Shown here: positions 33,982 through 42,906 of the stretch, piece by piece
Layout: the number at the start of each line of letters is the position of its first letter
Position numbering within the stretch: position 1 is the stretch's first letter
From: Senimuribacter intestinalis
GTDB taxonomy: Bacteria; Bacillota; Clostridia; Peptostreptococcales; Anaerovoracaceae
Direction of reading: 5' to 3'
Assembly (NCBI GenBank): GCA_943192975.1
Contig: CALPCJ010000002.1
Coordinates: forward strand, 1 to 64,000
DNA length: 64,000 bases
Notes under the pieces: generated by a model
What the model was told of the DNA's origin: nothing
Seen by the model: only the letters and a program-made list of their open reading frames with translations
Databases searched by the model: none
Made by a program: the position numbers and the translations under genes

Positions 33982-34161
33982 TCATTGCAATGCAGGATTG
34001 CACCAAGTCTTACAGTATCCTGCGCAAATTATATTCTTCAGATATCTCTGGGACATCCGCTGATGTATTATATAAAACGCCCCATCGCTAGTCAGGTTTC
34101 CACTTTCATCATACCTTGTTTCGGTCCATCTGTAAAGGATTTTGCTTCCGCTCTCAAACAC
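33982..34161 (-). CDS. Possible small protein or gene remnant, 59 residues
   Basis: A GTG-initiated frame on the minus strand encodes VFESGSKILYRWTETRYDES... and ends at TGA 33984-33982. The codon choice and composition (RWTETRYDESGNL) look protein-like, but there is no ribosome binding site, and an in-frame TAA lies two codons upstream of the GTG. It may be the tail of a decayed gene cut off by the terminator at 34184-34214. I do not recognise the product. Confidence 0.3.
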   Translation of the reverse strand: MFESGSKILYRWTETRYDESGNLTSDGAFYIIHQRMSQRYLKNIICAGYCKTWCNPALQ

Positions 34162-34183
34162 ATCTTATGGATTCAGCTATGTA

Positions 34184-34214
34184 AAAAAGCCACATTGTCT
34201 TGGTGTGGCTTTTT
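34184..34214. terminator. Bidirectional intrinsic terminator after spoIIIA operon
   Basis: AAAAAGCCACA (34184-34194) pairs with TGTGGCTTTTT (34204-34214). The stem is flanked by A and T runs, so it works in both directions; it would end the minus-strand spoIIIA transcript about 60 nt after spoIIIAH. Confidence 0.88.
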
Positions 34215-34274
34215 GATTTTATTTATATTATTTATATTATTTATATAAGTATTTGCTATTATTTGGAAAATGCT

Positions 34275-34907
34275 TTAGTAGTTACTCTGAATAATGATTT
34301 TATCGGCACCTCTGCCTGTTTCTGCCATGACAATATTGCAGATTTTCGCTACAGTGTTTTGTGTCAGTTCCTGCTCATCGACAGTAACGGTGATGGTGCT
34401 TTCTGTGATGATAACAAGGCATTCCGGCAGATTTTTGCTGCTGATCAGACTTTCAATAGAAACCTCCTGTTCCATATATTTGGTCAGTTTTTCTTTGTTT
34501 GCCACAGCGTTATTCTTCTCTGCGTCGTTAGTGGAATTCTTGATGGTGCTGTCATAGCCTGCAATCAGATCATTTCTCTCAAGATCCAGTTTTGCTCTTT
34601 TTTCCGCAAAGGTATTGCCCTTTGTAGCGGCATCTCCTTCGCCATCTTCACCATTCACGTCATCCCCTGCAGTTTTTTCAGTCTTTTCACTGTCTCCATC
34701 AGTACTGCTTTCAGAATTCGAATCCTCCTCAACCTGCGCAATGTTGCGGCTGTCCACAAGAACATCTCCGTCGTGAAGTGGAATATTGTTAGCTTTGACT
34801 TCCGTCACAACAAGTCCTGCACAAAATACCAAGGCTAAAGCGGCAACTGCCACATTTTCTTTCTTATTAAAAAATCCTTTTAAATCTAGTTTAAATTTCT
34901 TTTTCAT
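34275..34907 (-). CDS. spoIIIAH: Stage III sporulation protein AH
   Basis: About 210 residues: a lysine-rich N-terminus, one membrane segment (about 19-38), a long acidic serine/glycine-rich linker (about 55-95), and a C-terminal ring-building domain (about 100-210). SpoIIIAH sits in the mother-cell side of the engulfing membrane and pairs with forespore SpoIIQ to form the feeding-tube channel. ATG 34907 is chosen, 10 nt after AGGAGG; a TTG at 34916 lies too close to it. The spoIIIAG stop overlaps the binding site region. Confidence 0.9.
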   Translation of the reverse strand: MKKKFKLDLKGFFNKKENVAVAALALVFCAGLVVTEVKANNIPLHDGDVLVDSRNIAQVEEDSNSESSTDGDSEKTEKTAGDDVNGEDGEGDAATKGNTFAEKRAKLDLERNDLIAGYDSTIKNSTNDAEKNNAVANKEKLTKYMEQEVSIESLISSKNLPECLVIITESTITVTVDEQELTQNTVAKICNIVMAETGRGADKIIIQSNY

Positions 34908-34912
34908 CTTTC

Positions 34913-35278
34913 TCAATCCTCCTGACTTTTTTCAAATACCATTACGCTGGAAACCGGCAAATCAAATAAGGTTGCTACCCCTTTTACAATATCATTTTTT
35001 ACTACAGGGTCACTCGCACCCTCGGCAGTTACGATTACTCCGGTTACCGCACGATTCTCATCGTACTCCATCATCACATTGACATCACCCACTCCTTTGA
35101 TTTCCGATAAAAAGCTGCACAGCATGGTTTCTGTGGCGCCATCGTCATCGGTCACCTGCTTTCTGCTGTCGTTGTCATCAGTTAAAACGCTCATAGTCAA
35201 AAGAAATACCGAGGCGATAAGCAAAAGCGTAATGATCTTGACTATGGTATCTTTTGTGATTTTTAGCTTCTCAAACAT
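34913..35278 (-). CDS. spoIIIAG: Stage III sporulation protein AG, short form
   Basis: Only 121 residues, compared with about 200-230 in B. subtilis and many clostridia. It keeps the membrane segment (about 13-31) and both halves of the ring-building fold (ETMLCSFLSEIKGVGDVNVMMEY and VTGVIVTAEGASDPVVKNDIVKGVATLFDLP..VMVF). Missing is the long insertion between them that in B. subtilis forms the beta-triangle of the 30-subunit ring. Position and neighbours in the spoIIIA operon make the identity secure. GAGAGGG precedes ATG 35278. Confidence 0.92.
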   Translation of the reverse strand: MFEKLKITKDTIVKIITLLLIASVFLLTMSVLTDDNDSRKQVTDDDGATETMLCSFLSEIKGVGDVNVMMEYDENRAVTGVIVTAEGASDPVVKNDIVKGVATLFDLPVSSVMVFEKSQED

Positions 35279-35315
35279 AATACCCTCTCTTAAAAAATAT
35301 TTTTTATCTGTCTAT

Positions 35316-35483
35316 TTATTCCAAAAAACTTGCCAGCGGTGATAAAATTGTCGCCAGTACGATGATAGAAAAAATAAACTTCAGATACTTTGCCATGGAA
35401 CTTTCTGGCAGCAAAATCTCCAGAAAGGTAATCGCTAAAATTACGATGAAAATGTCTTTGACCCATGCTGTAATCACGCTCAT
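35316..35483 (-). CDS. spoIIIAF: Stage III sporulation protein AF, membrane part only
   Basis: A 55-residue product from ATG 35483, preceded by GGAGG and overlapping the spoIIIAE stop (ATGA). It consists of the two membrane segments of SpoIIIAF (VKDIFIVILAITFLEILLP and YLKFIFSIIVLATILSPL), then stops. The cytosolic C-terminal domain of about 120-150 residues seen in B. subtilis (206 residues in total) is absent, and the 37 nt before spoIIIAG cannot hold it in any frame. It is a truncation relative to the family, not a frameshift. Confidence 0.85.
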   Translation of the reverse strand: MSVITAWVKDIFIVILAITFLEILLPESSMAKYLKFIFSIIVLATILSPLASFLE

Positions 35484-36568
35484 ATGCTGCCTCCGAGACG
35501 AATAATGGATGTAATAAAAATGATAAACAAAAGTGATGCAAAGAACACGATAGCGCCCATGGTAACAAGACACGTGCCAATGTCTGAAACCCCTGCGGCA
35601 ATTTTCTTTGAGGCGACCGGTTCAATCAGCAGCGCCGTCACTTTATATATGACAGAAATTGCCATGATTTTTAGTATAGGAATCAGCATAAGGGATACAA
35701 TGAGGAGAATTCCAAAAATCCCTACAATTCCTTTAATTGATCCCATGCACTTGATAAAAAGCTCCACAGTGTCTGCAGTAAACCCACCGACGATGGGAAT
35801 AAACGCATCCAAGGAATACTTTGCCGTTCCCATAATCAGGCTGTCCGAAGTCTGTGTAATAAGCCCCTGCACAGCGACAATTCCCGACATTAGCGTCAGC
35901 ACCAGTCCGGTCACAAAGAGCGCCGCCTGTCTCAGAAATTTAGATAAATGGTTTACGTAATCTTTTTCTGTTAAACAATTGAGCAAACTGAGTACCGTCG
36001 ATAGAAACAGTGCCGGCAGCACGATGTTCTTTAGAATCGATTCAAAAATCGTAATCGCAGTCAATATCAGCGGACTCATAATTGTTCCACCCGTCACCTG
36101 TCCCATGGAAATGAGTATGGTTATGAGCACTGGGAGCAAAAGCTCCATCGTGTATGTAATCGTTGCAATCGCGTCAATGGTCATCTGGTAGATGGTCTGA
36201 AAATTGCTGACAGCAAGACCGATGATGACGATGCTGCAGACAAGACTTGCAATCTCCGTGACACCTTTTTTTCCAAAGGAGCCAGATAGATTTTTAAGAA
36301 GACCGATGACGATGCAGACGGTCAGTATTTCCACACCCACCACCAGTGCCGCCTTTAATTCATAGAGAAACAGCGCCTTTAAACTGGAAATCATATCCTC
36401 TGAACTAAAAATGCTCTCCCCATTTAGTGTTGCGTCTACGATTTTATCCAGCGTAAAGTAATCAGAAATTCCCCCGGATAGACCGCTGGCATAATCAGAA
36501 AGCGAGTCAGTCTGCTTCTCATCGACGATTTTTTTCATCTGTTCCTTTAAAATTTCATCAAATTCCAT
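35480..36568 (-). CDS. spoIIIAE: Stage III sporulation protein AE
   Basis: The 362-residue polytopic membrane protein has a cytosolic or signal-like N-terminal region (about 1-80) and about eight membrane segments, with VGVEILTVCIVIGLLKNLSGSFGKKGVTEIASL and a C-terminal ITSIIRLGG. It is part of the SpoIIIA-SpoIIQ channel that keeps the forespore active after engulfment. It starts 3 nt after the spoIIIAD stop region and is the largest membrane component of the operon. Confidence 0.94.
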   Translation of the reverse strand: MEFDEILKEQMKKIVDEKQTDSLSDYASGLSGGISDYFTLDKIVDATLNGESIFSSEDMISSLKALFLYELKAALVVGVEILTVCIVIGLLKNLSGSFGKKGVTEIASLVCSIVIIGLAVSNFQTIYQMTIDAIATITYTMELLLPVLITILISMGQVTGGTIMSPLILTAITIFESILKNIVLPALFLSTVLSLLNCLTEKDYVNHLSKFLRQAALFVTGLVLTLMSGIVAVQGLITQTSDSLIMGTAKYSLDAFIPIVGGFTADTVELFIKCMGSIKGIVGIFGILLIVSLMLIPILKIMAISVIYKVTALLIEPVASKKIAAGVSDIGTCLVTMGAIVFFASLLFIIFITSIIRLGGSI

Positions 36569-36571
36569 AGT

Positions 36572-36955
36572 TTATAACAGTTCCTCCACCAGACTGATAA
36601 TCGACACAAATACCGGAATCGCAACACAAAAGATAATCACCTTTCCCGCCAGTTCTACCTTTGCGCCGATCGATGTCTCCCCCGCATCTTTGCAAAGCTG
36701 CGAAGTGAATTCGGTAACGTAAGCAATGACGAGAACCTTTATAATAATGGGAAAATATCCTTTTCCGTATTCCAGTTTCTCGTACAGCCCCGATACATAC
36801 GCCACAGCATATTTCAAGCTGTCAATCATAAAATAGAGAATCAAAATACTGCATGCGATGACCACGTAAATCCCAAACTCCGGCTTATAGCTCTTTACCA
36901 GTGTAATCAGTGCCACTGCAAGAAGCGCAAGCATGGCAATTTTTAATATTTCCAT
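36572..36955 (-). CDS. spoIIIAD: Stage III sporulation protein AD
   Basis: About 127 residues with four membrane segments; FGIYVVIACSILILYFMIDSLKYAV and KVLVIAYVTEFTSQLCKDAGE are typical of SpoIIIAD. It is related in sequence to SpoIIIAC. ATG 36955 is chosen; a GTG at 36958 shares its first base with the spoIIIAC stop codon and could also serve. It acts as a membrane part of the SpoIIIA complex. Confidence 0.92.
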   Translation of the reverse strand: MEILKIAMLALLAVALITLVKSYKPEFGIYVVIACSILILYFMIDSLKYAVAYVSGLYEKLEYGKGYFPIIIKVLVIAYVTEFTSQLCKDAGETSIGAKVELAGKVIIFCVAIPVFVSIISLVEELL

Positions 36956-36957
36956 CA

Positions 36958-37152
36958 CTAAAATTCCATAAAGACTTTCATCGTTTCAAAGAATTCTGCC
37001 AGCATTTTGACGATAATTACCAGCACAATGATTACACCGGCAAGCGTTGTCATCATTGCCATTTCATCCTTTCCTGCCTTAACCAGAATCTGATTCACCA
37101 GCGCTATACAAATGCCGATACCTGCAATTTTGAAAATAATACTGATTTCCAA
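36958..37152 (-). CDS. spoIIIAC: Stage III sporulation protein AC
   Basis: A 64-residue protein of two membrane helices, IIFKIAGIGICIALVNQILVKAG and a second hydrophobic run, the usual size and sequence of SpoIIIAC. The start is TTG 37152, 9 nt after a GGGGG-containing binding site; no better ATG exists. It overlaps spoIIIAD by one base or abuts it, depending on the spoIIIAD start. Confidence 0.92.
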   Translation of the reverse strand: MEISIIFKIAGIGICIALVNQILVKAGKDEMAMMTTLAGVIIVLVIIVKMLAEFFETMKVFMEF

Positions 37153-37177
37153 TGTCTTTTCCCCCTTTGTTTTATAT

Positions 37178-37693
37178 CTATATCAGTGCAATGGCGATTA
37201 CAAGACCTGCCGAAAAACCCAGTCTTTCATACATTTTCCCTTTAGAATCAATCCACCTCTGCGCCTCCTCAATCTGCTCATCAAGCTGCCTGTGTAAAAG
37301 CAGAAAGTGCTCCTGCTGCCTCTTGAAATCGCTTTGTCCAAGAAAATCTGCGCATTTCTTCATGAGTACTACATCCTGCTCAGTAACAGGAAGACTTTCA
37401 TATACGAAATCCACCGAATCTTTCCAAAGTTCTCCCATGTCTCTACCGCTTGTCAAATAGCTGGTCAGGCAATTTCTCAGAAGGAGCCCACATGCGCCTT
37501 CGTTTTCCGCCGACAGACGCTCAAAAATCTGCGGAAGCGGTTCCTTAAAATAGCTGATTTCTGTGGAAATGTGGAGAAGCAGGCTTTTGAATTCAAGAAG
37601 CAGCTGTTTTCGATCTTTGATATCTCGTGCTTTTAACAGTCCGATTGCACCACAGCCTATGACGCCCAGAAATAGTCCAATTATCTTAACCAT
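37178..37693 (-). CDS. spoIIIAB: Stage III sporulation protein AB
   Basis: The 171-residue protein has a membrane segment at each end (about 1-20 and 155-171) with a helical cytosolic core between, including LLLEFKSLLLHISTEISYFKEPLPQIFERL. SpoIIIAB resembles the GspF membrane platform of type II secretion systems and would pair with the ATPase SpoIIIAA. It overlaps spoIIIAA by 8 nt; AAAGGAG precedes ATG 37693. Confidence 0.94.
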   Translation of the reverse strand: MVKIIGLFLGVIGCGAIGLLKARDIKDRKQLLLEFKSLLLHISTEISYFKEPLPQIFERLSAENEGACGLLLRNCLTSYLTSGRDMGELWKDSVDFVYESLPVTEQDVVLMKKCADFLGQSDFKRQQEHFLLLHRQLDEQIEEAQRWIDSKGKMYERLGFSAGLVIAIALI

Positions 37694-38564
37694 GGCAAAT
37701 CTCCTTTACTGTTCCGATAACTGGCTGATCTGTGAGAAATATAATGTAATCAAAAGAATTCCCTTCAACAATTTCCCAAACTCCTGTTTTTTTCAAATCC
37801 TCCATGCAGCTTCCGTGCATGGAACAGATTACCTTTACACCGCTTCCGCTGCAGCTTCTGATTGCGTCTGCGTCTGCCTTTGTTCCGATTTCATCTGTAA
37901 TGAGAAGCTGAGGAGACATGGCACGAACCATCATCTGCATAGCCGATGCCTTTGGACAGCCATCCAGCACATCCACCGCATTTCCAAAAGTATAAGCGCT
38001 GATGCCGCCGGACATACCAGCAATTTCAGAGCGCTCGTCACAAATACCGACCTTGATGCGCTGCAGACTGATATTTCTTGCTAAATCCCGGAGCAGTGTA
38101 GTCTTACCACAGCCTGGAGGTGAGACAATCAGCAGATTGCAAAGATTTCCCTCCTCGTCAAAAACGTAAGGCATGATTTTGTCGCTGCATCCTATGATTT
38201 CTCTGGAATAACGAATGTTGAGAGAACTGATATCGCGAATCAGGCTCACCTTTCCGCCTTCCATCACTGCTTTGCCGCAAAGACCCACCCGATGTCCGCC
38301 GTCAATAGTAATGAAGCCTTTTGCGATATCATCTTCGTAAGCATAATAGGAAAACTTCATCAGATTATTTAAGAGACTGTGAATTTGTCCGCCGGTGATG
38401 CAGCCTTTCAGCAAGTACTGATTCTTCCCTGCATAAAGCTGTACCGGTTTTCCCCGGTACACCCGAATCTCGTTGATTTCCTCCTGTATTTCCGGTGCAA
38501 GCCCACCAATCTGCCGCTGGACTTCTATGGGAAAGCACTGGAAAACTTTCTCAAAATGATTCAT
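37686..38564 (-). CDS. spoIIIAA: Stage III sporulation protein AA, secretion-type ATPase
   Basis: The 292-residue AAA+/GspE-like ATPase has Walker A SPPGCGKTTLLRD (about residue 148), a Walker B-like LLITDEIG (about 222) and the GICDERSEIAG segment. It powers the SpoIIIA-SpoIIQ apparatus from the mother cell. It is the first gene of the operon, 19-20 nt after the predicted sigma-E start site, and AGGACAGG precedes ATG 38564. Confidence 0.95.
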   Translation of the reverse strand: MNHFEKVFQCFPIEVQRQIGGLAPEIQEEINEIRVYRGKPVQLYAGKNQYLLKGCITGGQIHSLLNNLMKFSYYAYEDDIAKGFITIDGGHRVGLCGKAVMEGGKVSLIRDISSLNIRYSREIIGCSDKIMPYVFDEEGNLCNLLIVSPPGCGKTTLLRDLARNISLQRIKVGICDERSEIAGMSGGISAYTFGNAVDVLDGCPKASAMQMMVRAMSPQLLITDEIGTKADADAIRSCSGSGVKVICSMHGSCMEDLKKTGVWEIVEGNSFDYIIFLTDQPVIGTVKEICHG

Positions 38565-38589
38565 AAAAAATACCTGTCCTTTCTCTAAT

Positions 38590-38617
38590 ACTATATGAGT
38601 AGGACAGGCAAATATGA
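38590..38617 (-). promoter_or_regulatory. Sigma-E type promoter of the spoIIIA operon
   Basis: On the minus strand TCATATT (38617-38611) and CATATAGT (38597-38590) are 13 bp apart. This fits the mother-cell sigma-E pattern (TCATATT, about 14 bp, CATACAAT) and would start transcription about 20 nt before spoIIIAA. Confidence 0.75.
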
Positions 38618-38638
38618 TTAAAATTTGCGTATGAGATT

Positions 38639-39085
38639 TTATCTTTTTCTAGCCTTCACTTTCGCTGCGGCTTCTTCCCAAAGTATTTTTTCTTCTTCCG
38701 TTTCCGGTATGTATGCAGGCACTTTCTGAGGTCTTCCGGCTTTGTTCATGGAAACCATAGTAAAATGAGCACACAGAGCCTTTTCTGGACCATTTCCGGA
38801 TTCCATGTCTTCAGAATCTACGCGCACGTAAACGTCCATAGAAGTGTTTCCTACGTATGCAATGGTTGCAGTGCAGGTTACTAGTGCTCCGACAAAAATC
38901 GGCAGGTGGAAAATCAGTTCGTCCACTCTAGCTGTAACGCAGTTGCTTCTTGCATATTTCATAGCGCAGGCTCCTGCTGCTGTATCCATAAATTTCATAA
39001 TTTCACCACCGTGTACATTACCCGCTACATTGGCTTGATGTGGCAGCATAACCTGGCTCATAACAACTTGATACCTTGTATCCAT
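38639..39085 (-). CDS. Acyl-CoA thioesterase, hotdog fold
   Basis: The 148-residue protein has the hotdog motif of the YciA/ACOT group: HANVAGNVHGGEIMKFMDTAAGACAMKYA with the conserved Asn-x-x-Gly-Gly and Asp, then VGNTSMDVYVRV. Such enzymes hydrolyse acyl-CoA thioesters. GAGAGG precedes ATG 39085. It lies between the spoIIIA operon and the purL terminator and looks monocistronic. Confidence 0.9.
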   Translation of the reverse strand: MDTRYQVVMSQVMLPHQANVAGNVHGGEIMKFMDTAAGACAMKYARSNCVTARVDELIFHLPIFVGALVTCTATIAYVGNTSMDVYVRVDSEDMESGNGPEKALCAHFTMVSMNKAGRPQKVPAYIPETEEEKILWEEAAAKVKARKR

Positions 39086-39106
39086 ATATAAAACCTCTCT
39101 TTCTTT

Positions 39107-39146
39107 ATAAAAATCAGCCTCCGAAAGCTTTTGGCAGGCGGAGGCT
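39107..39146 (-). terminator. Intrinsic terminator after purL
   Basis: Minus-strand AGCCTCCG (39146-39139) pairs with CGGAGGCT (39123-39116), then GATTTTTAT. It closes the purine operon. Confidence 0.9.
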
Positions 39147-39177
39147 AATTCTAACTCTAATTTAACCTATTCATATT

Positions 39178-42100
39178 TTACTTAAAATATTCTACAGCAG
39201 CGCGGAACATACCCATGTCGAAGTCACCTGGCACGTTCTTGTAGAGATTTGCGCCGGTTCTTTCGGAGTGTCCCATCTTGCCCAGTACTCTGCCGTCAGG
39301 TGAAGTGATACCCTCGATAGCAAAGTAGGAACCGTTCGGATTGTACTGAATGTCCGAAGTTACATTTCCTTCAAGATCCACATACTGGGTGATAATCTGA
39401 CCGTTTTCCGCAAGGTCACGAATCAGCCCTTCTGAGGCGATAAATCTTCCTTCGCCGTGGGAAATCGGAACGGTATAAATCTGATCAGGCGTTGTATTTG
39501 CAAGCCATGGAGACTTATTGGAAGCAATTCTTGTTCTGACCAGTTTAGACTGGTGGCGGCTGATTTCGTTGAAAGTCAGTGTCGGGCAGTTTTCATCGGT
39601 ATCGATGATTTTGCCGTAAGGTACAAGCCCCAGTTTGATTAGCGCCTGGAATCCATTGCAGATACCCAGCATTAAACCATCTCTGTTGTCCAGTAAATCG
39701 GTCACGGCCTCCTTTACTTCCTGATTTCTAAAGAATGCAGTGATAAACTTTCCGGAACCGTCCGGTTCATCACCGCCGGAGAAACCGCCTGGAATAAAGA
39801 TAATCTGGGATTCACGCACTTTTGCAGCGAAGTCTTCTACGGATTTTCCAATAGAAGCAGCAGTCAGGTTGTTTACAACGAAAATCTCAGCCTCTGCGCC
39901 GGCGTCACGGAATGCCTTTGCGGAGTCATATTCGCAGTTGGTACCCGGGAATACCGGAATCAGTACCTTTGGCACATCCACCTTTACCTTAGCATGTGGT
40001 CTTTCTGCCGCCTCATAGCGGAAAGTTTCAAGCTTGCTGCTTTCAGTTTCAATGTTGCAAGTGTAAATTGACTCCAGCTTATCCTCATAAATCTTACAAA
40101 GATTAGTAAGCGCAAGAGATTCAGCGCCATAAGTGATGGTCTTCTCTGCTGTCGTTTTACCAAGGGTAATCACAGAAAATCCGTCTGCAGAGATTTCAGC
40201 TTCTTCTACCAGTTCGGCAACAAAGCCGCCGTACTGATAGCCGAAGATGGTTTCCATATCCACAGAATCATAGGCAAAACCGATATCATTACCCATAGCC
40301 ATTTTCAATATGGCTTCCGCAACACCACCAAATCCTGGTGTGTAAGCGCTGACAATTTTACCGTCTGAGATAAGTCTGTGGACCGTATCGTAAATTTCTT
40401 TCAGGCTTTCAGCCTTTGGGAGACCTTCTTTGTCTTTTTCAGGGGTAAGCATAATAACATTATTGTCTACCCGTTTAAACTCCGGAGAGATTATTGTTTT
40501 AACATTACTTGTAGTAACTGCAAAAGATACTAGCGTTGGTGGAACGTCGATATTTTCAAAGGTTCCGCTCATGGAGTCCTTACCGCCAATCGCCGCCACG
40601 CCCAGCTCCTTCTGAGCTTTGAATGCGCCCAGAACTGCAGCCATCGGTTTGCCCCACCGCATCGCATCTCTCATCGGCTTTTCAAAGTATTCCTGGAAAG
40701 AAAGATATACGTCCTCAAAAGATGCGCCGGCAGCAATCAGTTTGGATACGGATTCCACCACTGCCAGATATGCACTGTGATAAGGACTTGCCTCTGCGAT
40801 ATACGGGTTATAGCCCCAGGACATCAGTGAGCAGGTGTCAGTGTGTCCCTTTTCTACAGAAATCAAGTTTACCATTGCCTGATTCGGCGTTCTCTGTCTG
40901 ATTCCGCCAAAGGGCATTAAGACAGTGCCTGCGCCGATGGTGGAGTCAAAACGCTCGGATAAGCCCCTCTTAGAGCAGACGTTTAGGTCTCCTGCCAGAG
41001 CCTTATATGCTTGCGAAAAGCCACCGCTGACTTTCTTTTCAAAGTCCTCGTGCATTGGGATTTCAATATCAATGTGCTTTTCTGCACCGTTGGTGTCAAG
41101 AAAAGCTCTGGAAATATTTACAATCGGCTTATCGTTCCAGAAAATCTTTAAATATGGATTTTCCTTTACCTCTGCTACAACCGTGGCTTCCAGATTTTCA
41201 GAAACAGCCAGTTCACAGAAACGCTCTACATCACTTTCCGCAACAACAACAGCCATTCTTTCCTGAGATTCACTGATGGCAAGCTCAGTTCCGTCAAGAC
41301 CATCGTATTTCTTCGGCACTGCGTTCAAGTTGATTTCAAGACCGTCAGCCAGTTCTCCGATAGCAACAGACACGCCGCCTGCGCCAAAGTCGTTACAGCG
41401 CTTAATCAGCTTGGAAGCCTCCGGATTTCTAAAGAGTCTCTGTAGCTTTCTTTCTTCCGGTGCATTACCCTTCTGTACCTCAGCGCCGCAGCTTTCCAAA
41501 GATTCAGTTGTATGGGACTTGGAGGAGCCGGTTGCGCCGCCACAGCCGTCACGACCGGTTTTTCCGCCCAAGAGAATAACTCTGTCAGTATCAACAGGTC
41601 TCTCTCTGCGTACGTTTTCAGCAGGCGCTGCAGCAATTACTGCACCGATTTCCATTCTCTTAGCCACGTAGCCTGGGTGATAAAGTTCATCTACCTGCCC
41701 TGTAGCAAGCCCAATCTGGTTGCCGTAGGAACTGTATCCGTTGGCAGCAGTTGTTACGATCTTTCTCTGCGGAAGTTTTCCTTCCATAGTTTCAGAAACT
41801 GGCTTTAACGGGTCAGCTGCACCAGTAACACGCATAGCAGAATATACATAGCTTCTTCCTGAAAGCGGGTCTCTGATGGCACCGCCAACACAGGTTGCAG
41901 CACCGCCAAAAGGCTCGATCTCAGTCGGATGGTTGTGAGTTTCGTTCTTAAATAAAAGCAGCCACTTTTCTGTTCCGCCGTCGACATCTACATCGATCTT
42001 TACGGTGCAGGCGTTGATTTCTTCAGATTCGTCCAGTTTATCCAGTAAGCCGTGCTTTTTCAGGTATTTTGCGGCAATAGTGCCGATATCCATCAGATTA

Positions 42101-42885
42101 ATCGGCTTGGTTCTGCCTAGTTCCTCACGGGTTTTGATGTATTCTTCATAGGTTTCCTGCACTGCAGGATCTTCAAACTTGACACTGTCAATCGTTGTGT
42201 TGAAGGTGGTATGTCTGCAGTGATCGGACCAGTAAGTATCGATTACCCTGATTTCCGTAATAGTCGGATTTCTGTCTTCACTTTTAAAGTACTCCTGACA
42301 GAATTTTAAATCGCCCAAATCCATGGCAAGTCCGTAGTCTTTCAGAAATTCCAAAAGTCCAGCTTCGTCAAGCTCATTGAAACCGTTTAAAACCGCAACT
42401 TCTGTCGGAATTTCGTAGTCCACTTTCAGGGTGTCAAAGGTTTCCAGGGTCGCTTCTCTTGCTTCCACCGGGTTGATAACATACTTCTTAATTTCAGCAA
42501 GTTCGGCCTTTGTCAAAGAACCTTGCAGCAGGTATACTTTAGCGGTTCTAACTGCAGGTCTTTCGCCTTTGGAAATAATCTGAATACATTCTGCTGCAGA
42601 ATTTGCTCTCTGATCGAACTGTCCCGGCAGAAATTCTACCGCAAAAACATAATCTGCTCCTGCAAAATCAAGGTTTTCAAAGGCATCATCTACCTGCGGC
42701 TCAGAAAACACAGTGCTTACAGCATAGTCAAATAGTTCTCTGTCCAAGTTTTCAACGTCATAGCGGTTTACAATCCGCAAATCCTGCAAATTCTGAATCT
42801 GCAGCAGTTTTACGATATCGTTTTTTAAAGACGCTGCTTCATGGGCGAAAGCTTTTTTCTTTTCAACATATATTCTATAAACCAT
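39178..42885 (-). CDS. purL: Phosphoribosylformylglycinamidine synthase, single-chain
   Basis: The 1235-residue protein is the large, single-polypeptide form that converts FGAR plus glutamine to FGAM. It joins a PurS-like N-terminal part, the two AIRS-like synthetase repeats (with ETHNHPTEIEPFGGAATCVGG and GGKDSMSGTF) and a C-terminal glutamine amidotransferase with FIPGGFSGGDEPDGSG and the nucleophile Cys in LGICNGFQAL. Many Firmicutes instead carry separate purS, purQ and purL. It is the last gene of the purine operon, 21 nt after purD. Confidence 0.97.
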   Translation of the reverse strand: MVYRIYVEKKKAFAHEAASLKNDIVKLLQIQNLQDLRIVNRYDVENLDRELFDYAVSTVFSEPQVDDAFENLDFAGADYVFAVEFLPGQFDQRANSAAECIQIISKGERPAVRTAKVYLLQGSLTKAELAEIKKYVINPVEAREATLETFDTLKVDYEIPTEVAVLNGFNELDEAGLLEFLKDYGLAMDLGDLKFCQEYFKSEDRNPTITEIRVIDTYWSDHCRHTTFNTTIDSVKFEDPAVQETYEEYIKTREELGRTKPINLMDIGTIAAKYLKKHGLLDKLDESEEINACTVKIDVDVDGGTEKWLLLFKNETHNHPTEIEPFGGAATCVGGAIRDPLSGRSYVYSAMRVTGAADPLKPVSETMEGKLPQRKIVTTAANGYSSYGNQIGLATGQVDELYHPGYVAKRMEIGAVIAAAPAENVRRERPVDTDRVILLGGKTGRDGCGGATGSSKSHTTESLESCGAEVQKGNAPEERKLQRLFRNPEASKLIKRCNDFGAGGVSVAIGELADGLEINLNAVPKKYDGLDGTELAISESQERMAVVVAESDVERFCELAVSENLEATVVAEVKENPYLKIFWNDKPIVNISRAFLDTNGAEKHIDIEIPMHEDFEKKVSGGFSQAYKALAGDLNVCSKRGLSERFDSTIGAGTVLMPFGGIRQRTPNQAMVNLISVEKGHTDTCSLMSWGYNPYIAEASPYHSAYLAVVESVSKLIAAGASFEDVYLSFQEYFEKPMRDAMRWGKPMAAVLGAFKAQKELGVAAIGGKDSMSGTFENIDVPPTLVSFAVTTSNVKTIISPEFKRVDNNVIMLTPEKDKEGLPKAESLKEIYDTVHRLISDGKIVSAYTPGFGGVAEAILKMAMGNDIGFAYDSVDMETIFGYQYGGFVAELVEEAEISADGFSVITLGKTTAEKTITYGAESLALTNLCKIYEDKLESIYTCNIETESSKLETFRYEAAERPHAKVKVDVPKVLIPVFPGTNCEYDSAKAFRDAGAEAEIFVVNNLTAASIGKSVEDFAAKVRESQIIFIPGGFSGGDEPDGSGKFITAFFRNQEVKEAVTDLLDNRDGLMLGICNGFQALIKLGLVPYGKIIDTDENCPTLTFNEISRHQSKLVRTRIASNKSPWLANTTPDQIYTVPISHGEGRFIASEGLIRDLAENGQIITQYVDLEGNVTSDIQYNPNGSYFAIEGITSPDGRVLGKMGHSERTGANLYKNVPGDFDMGMFRAAVEYFK

Positions 42886-42906
42886 AATTCTCCCTACTTT
42901 GTTTTA

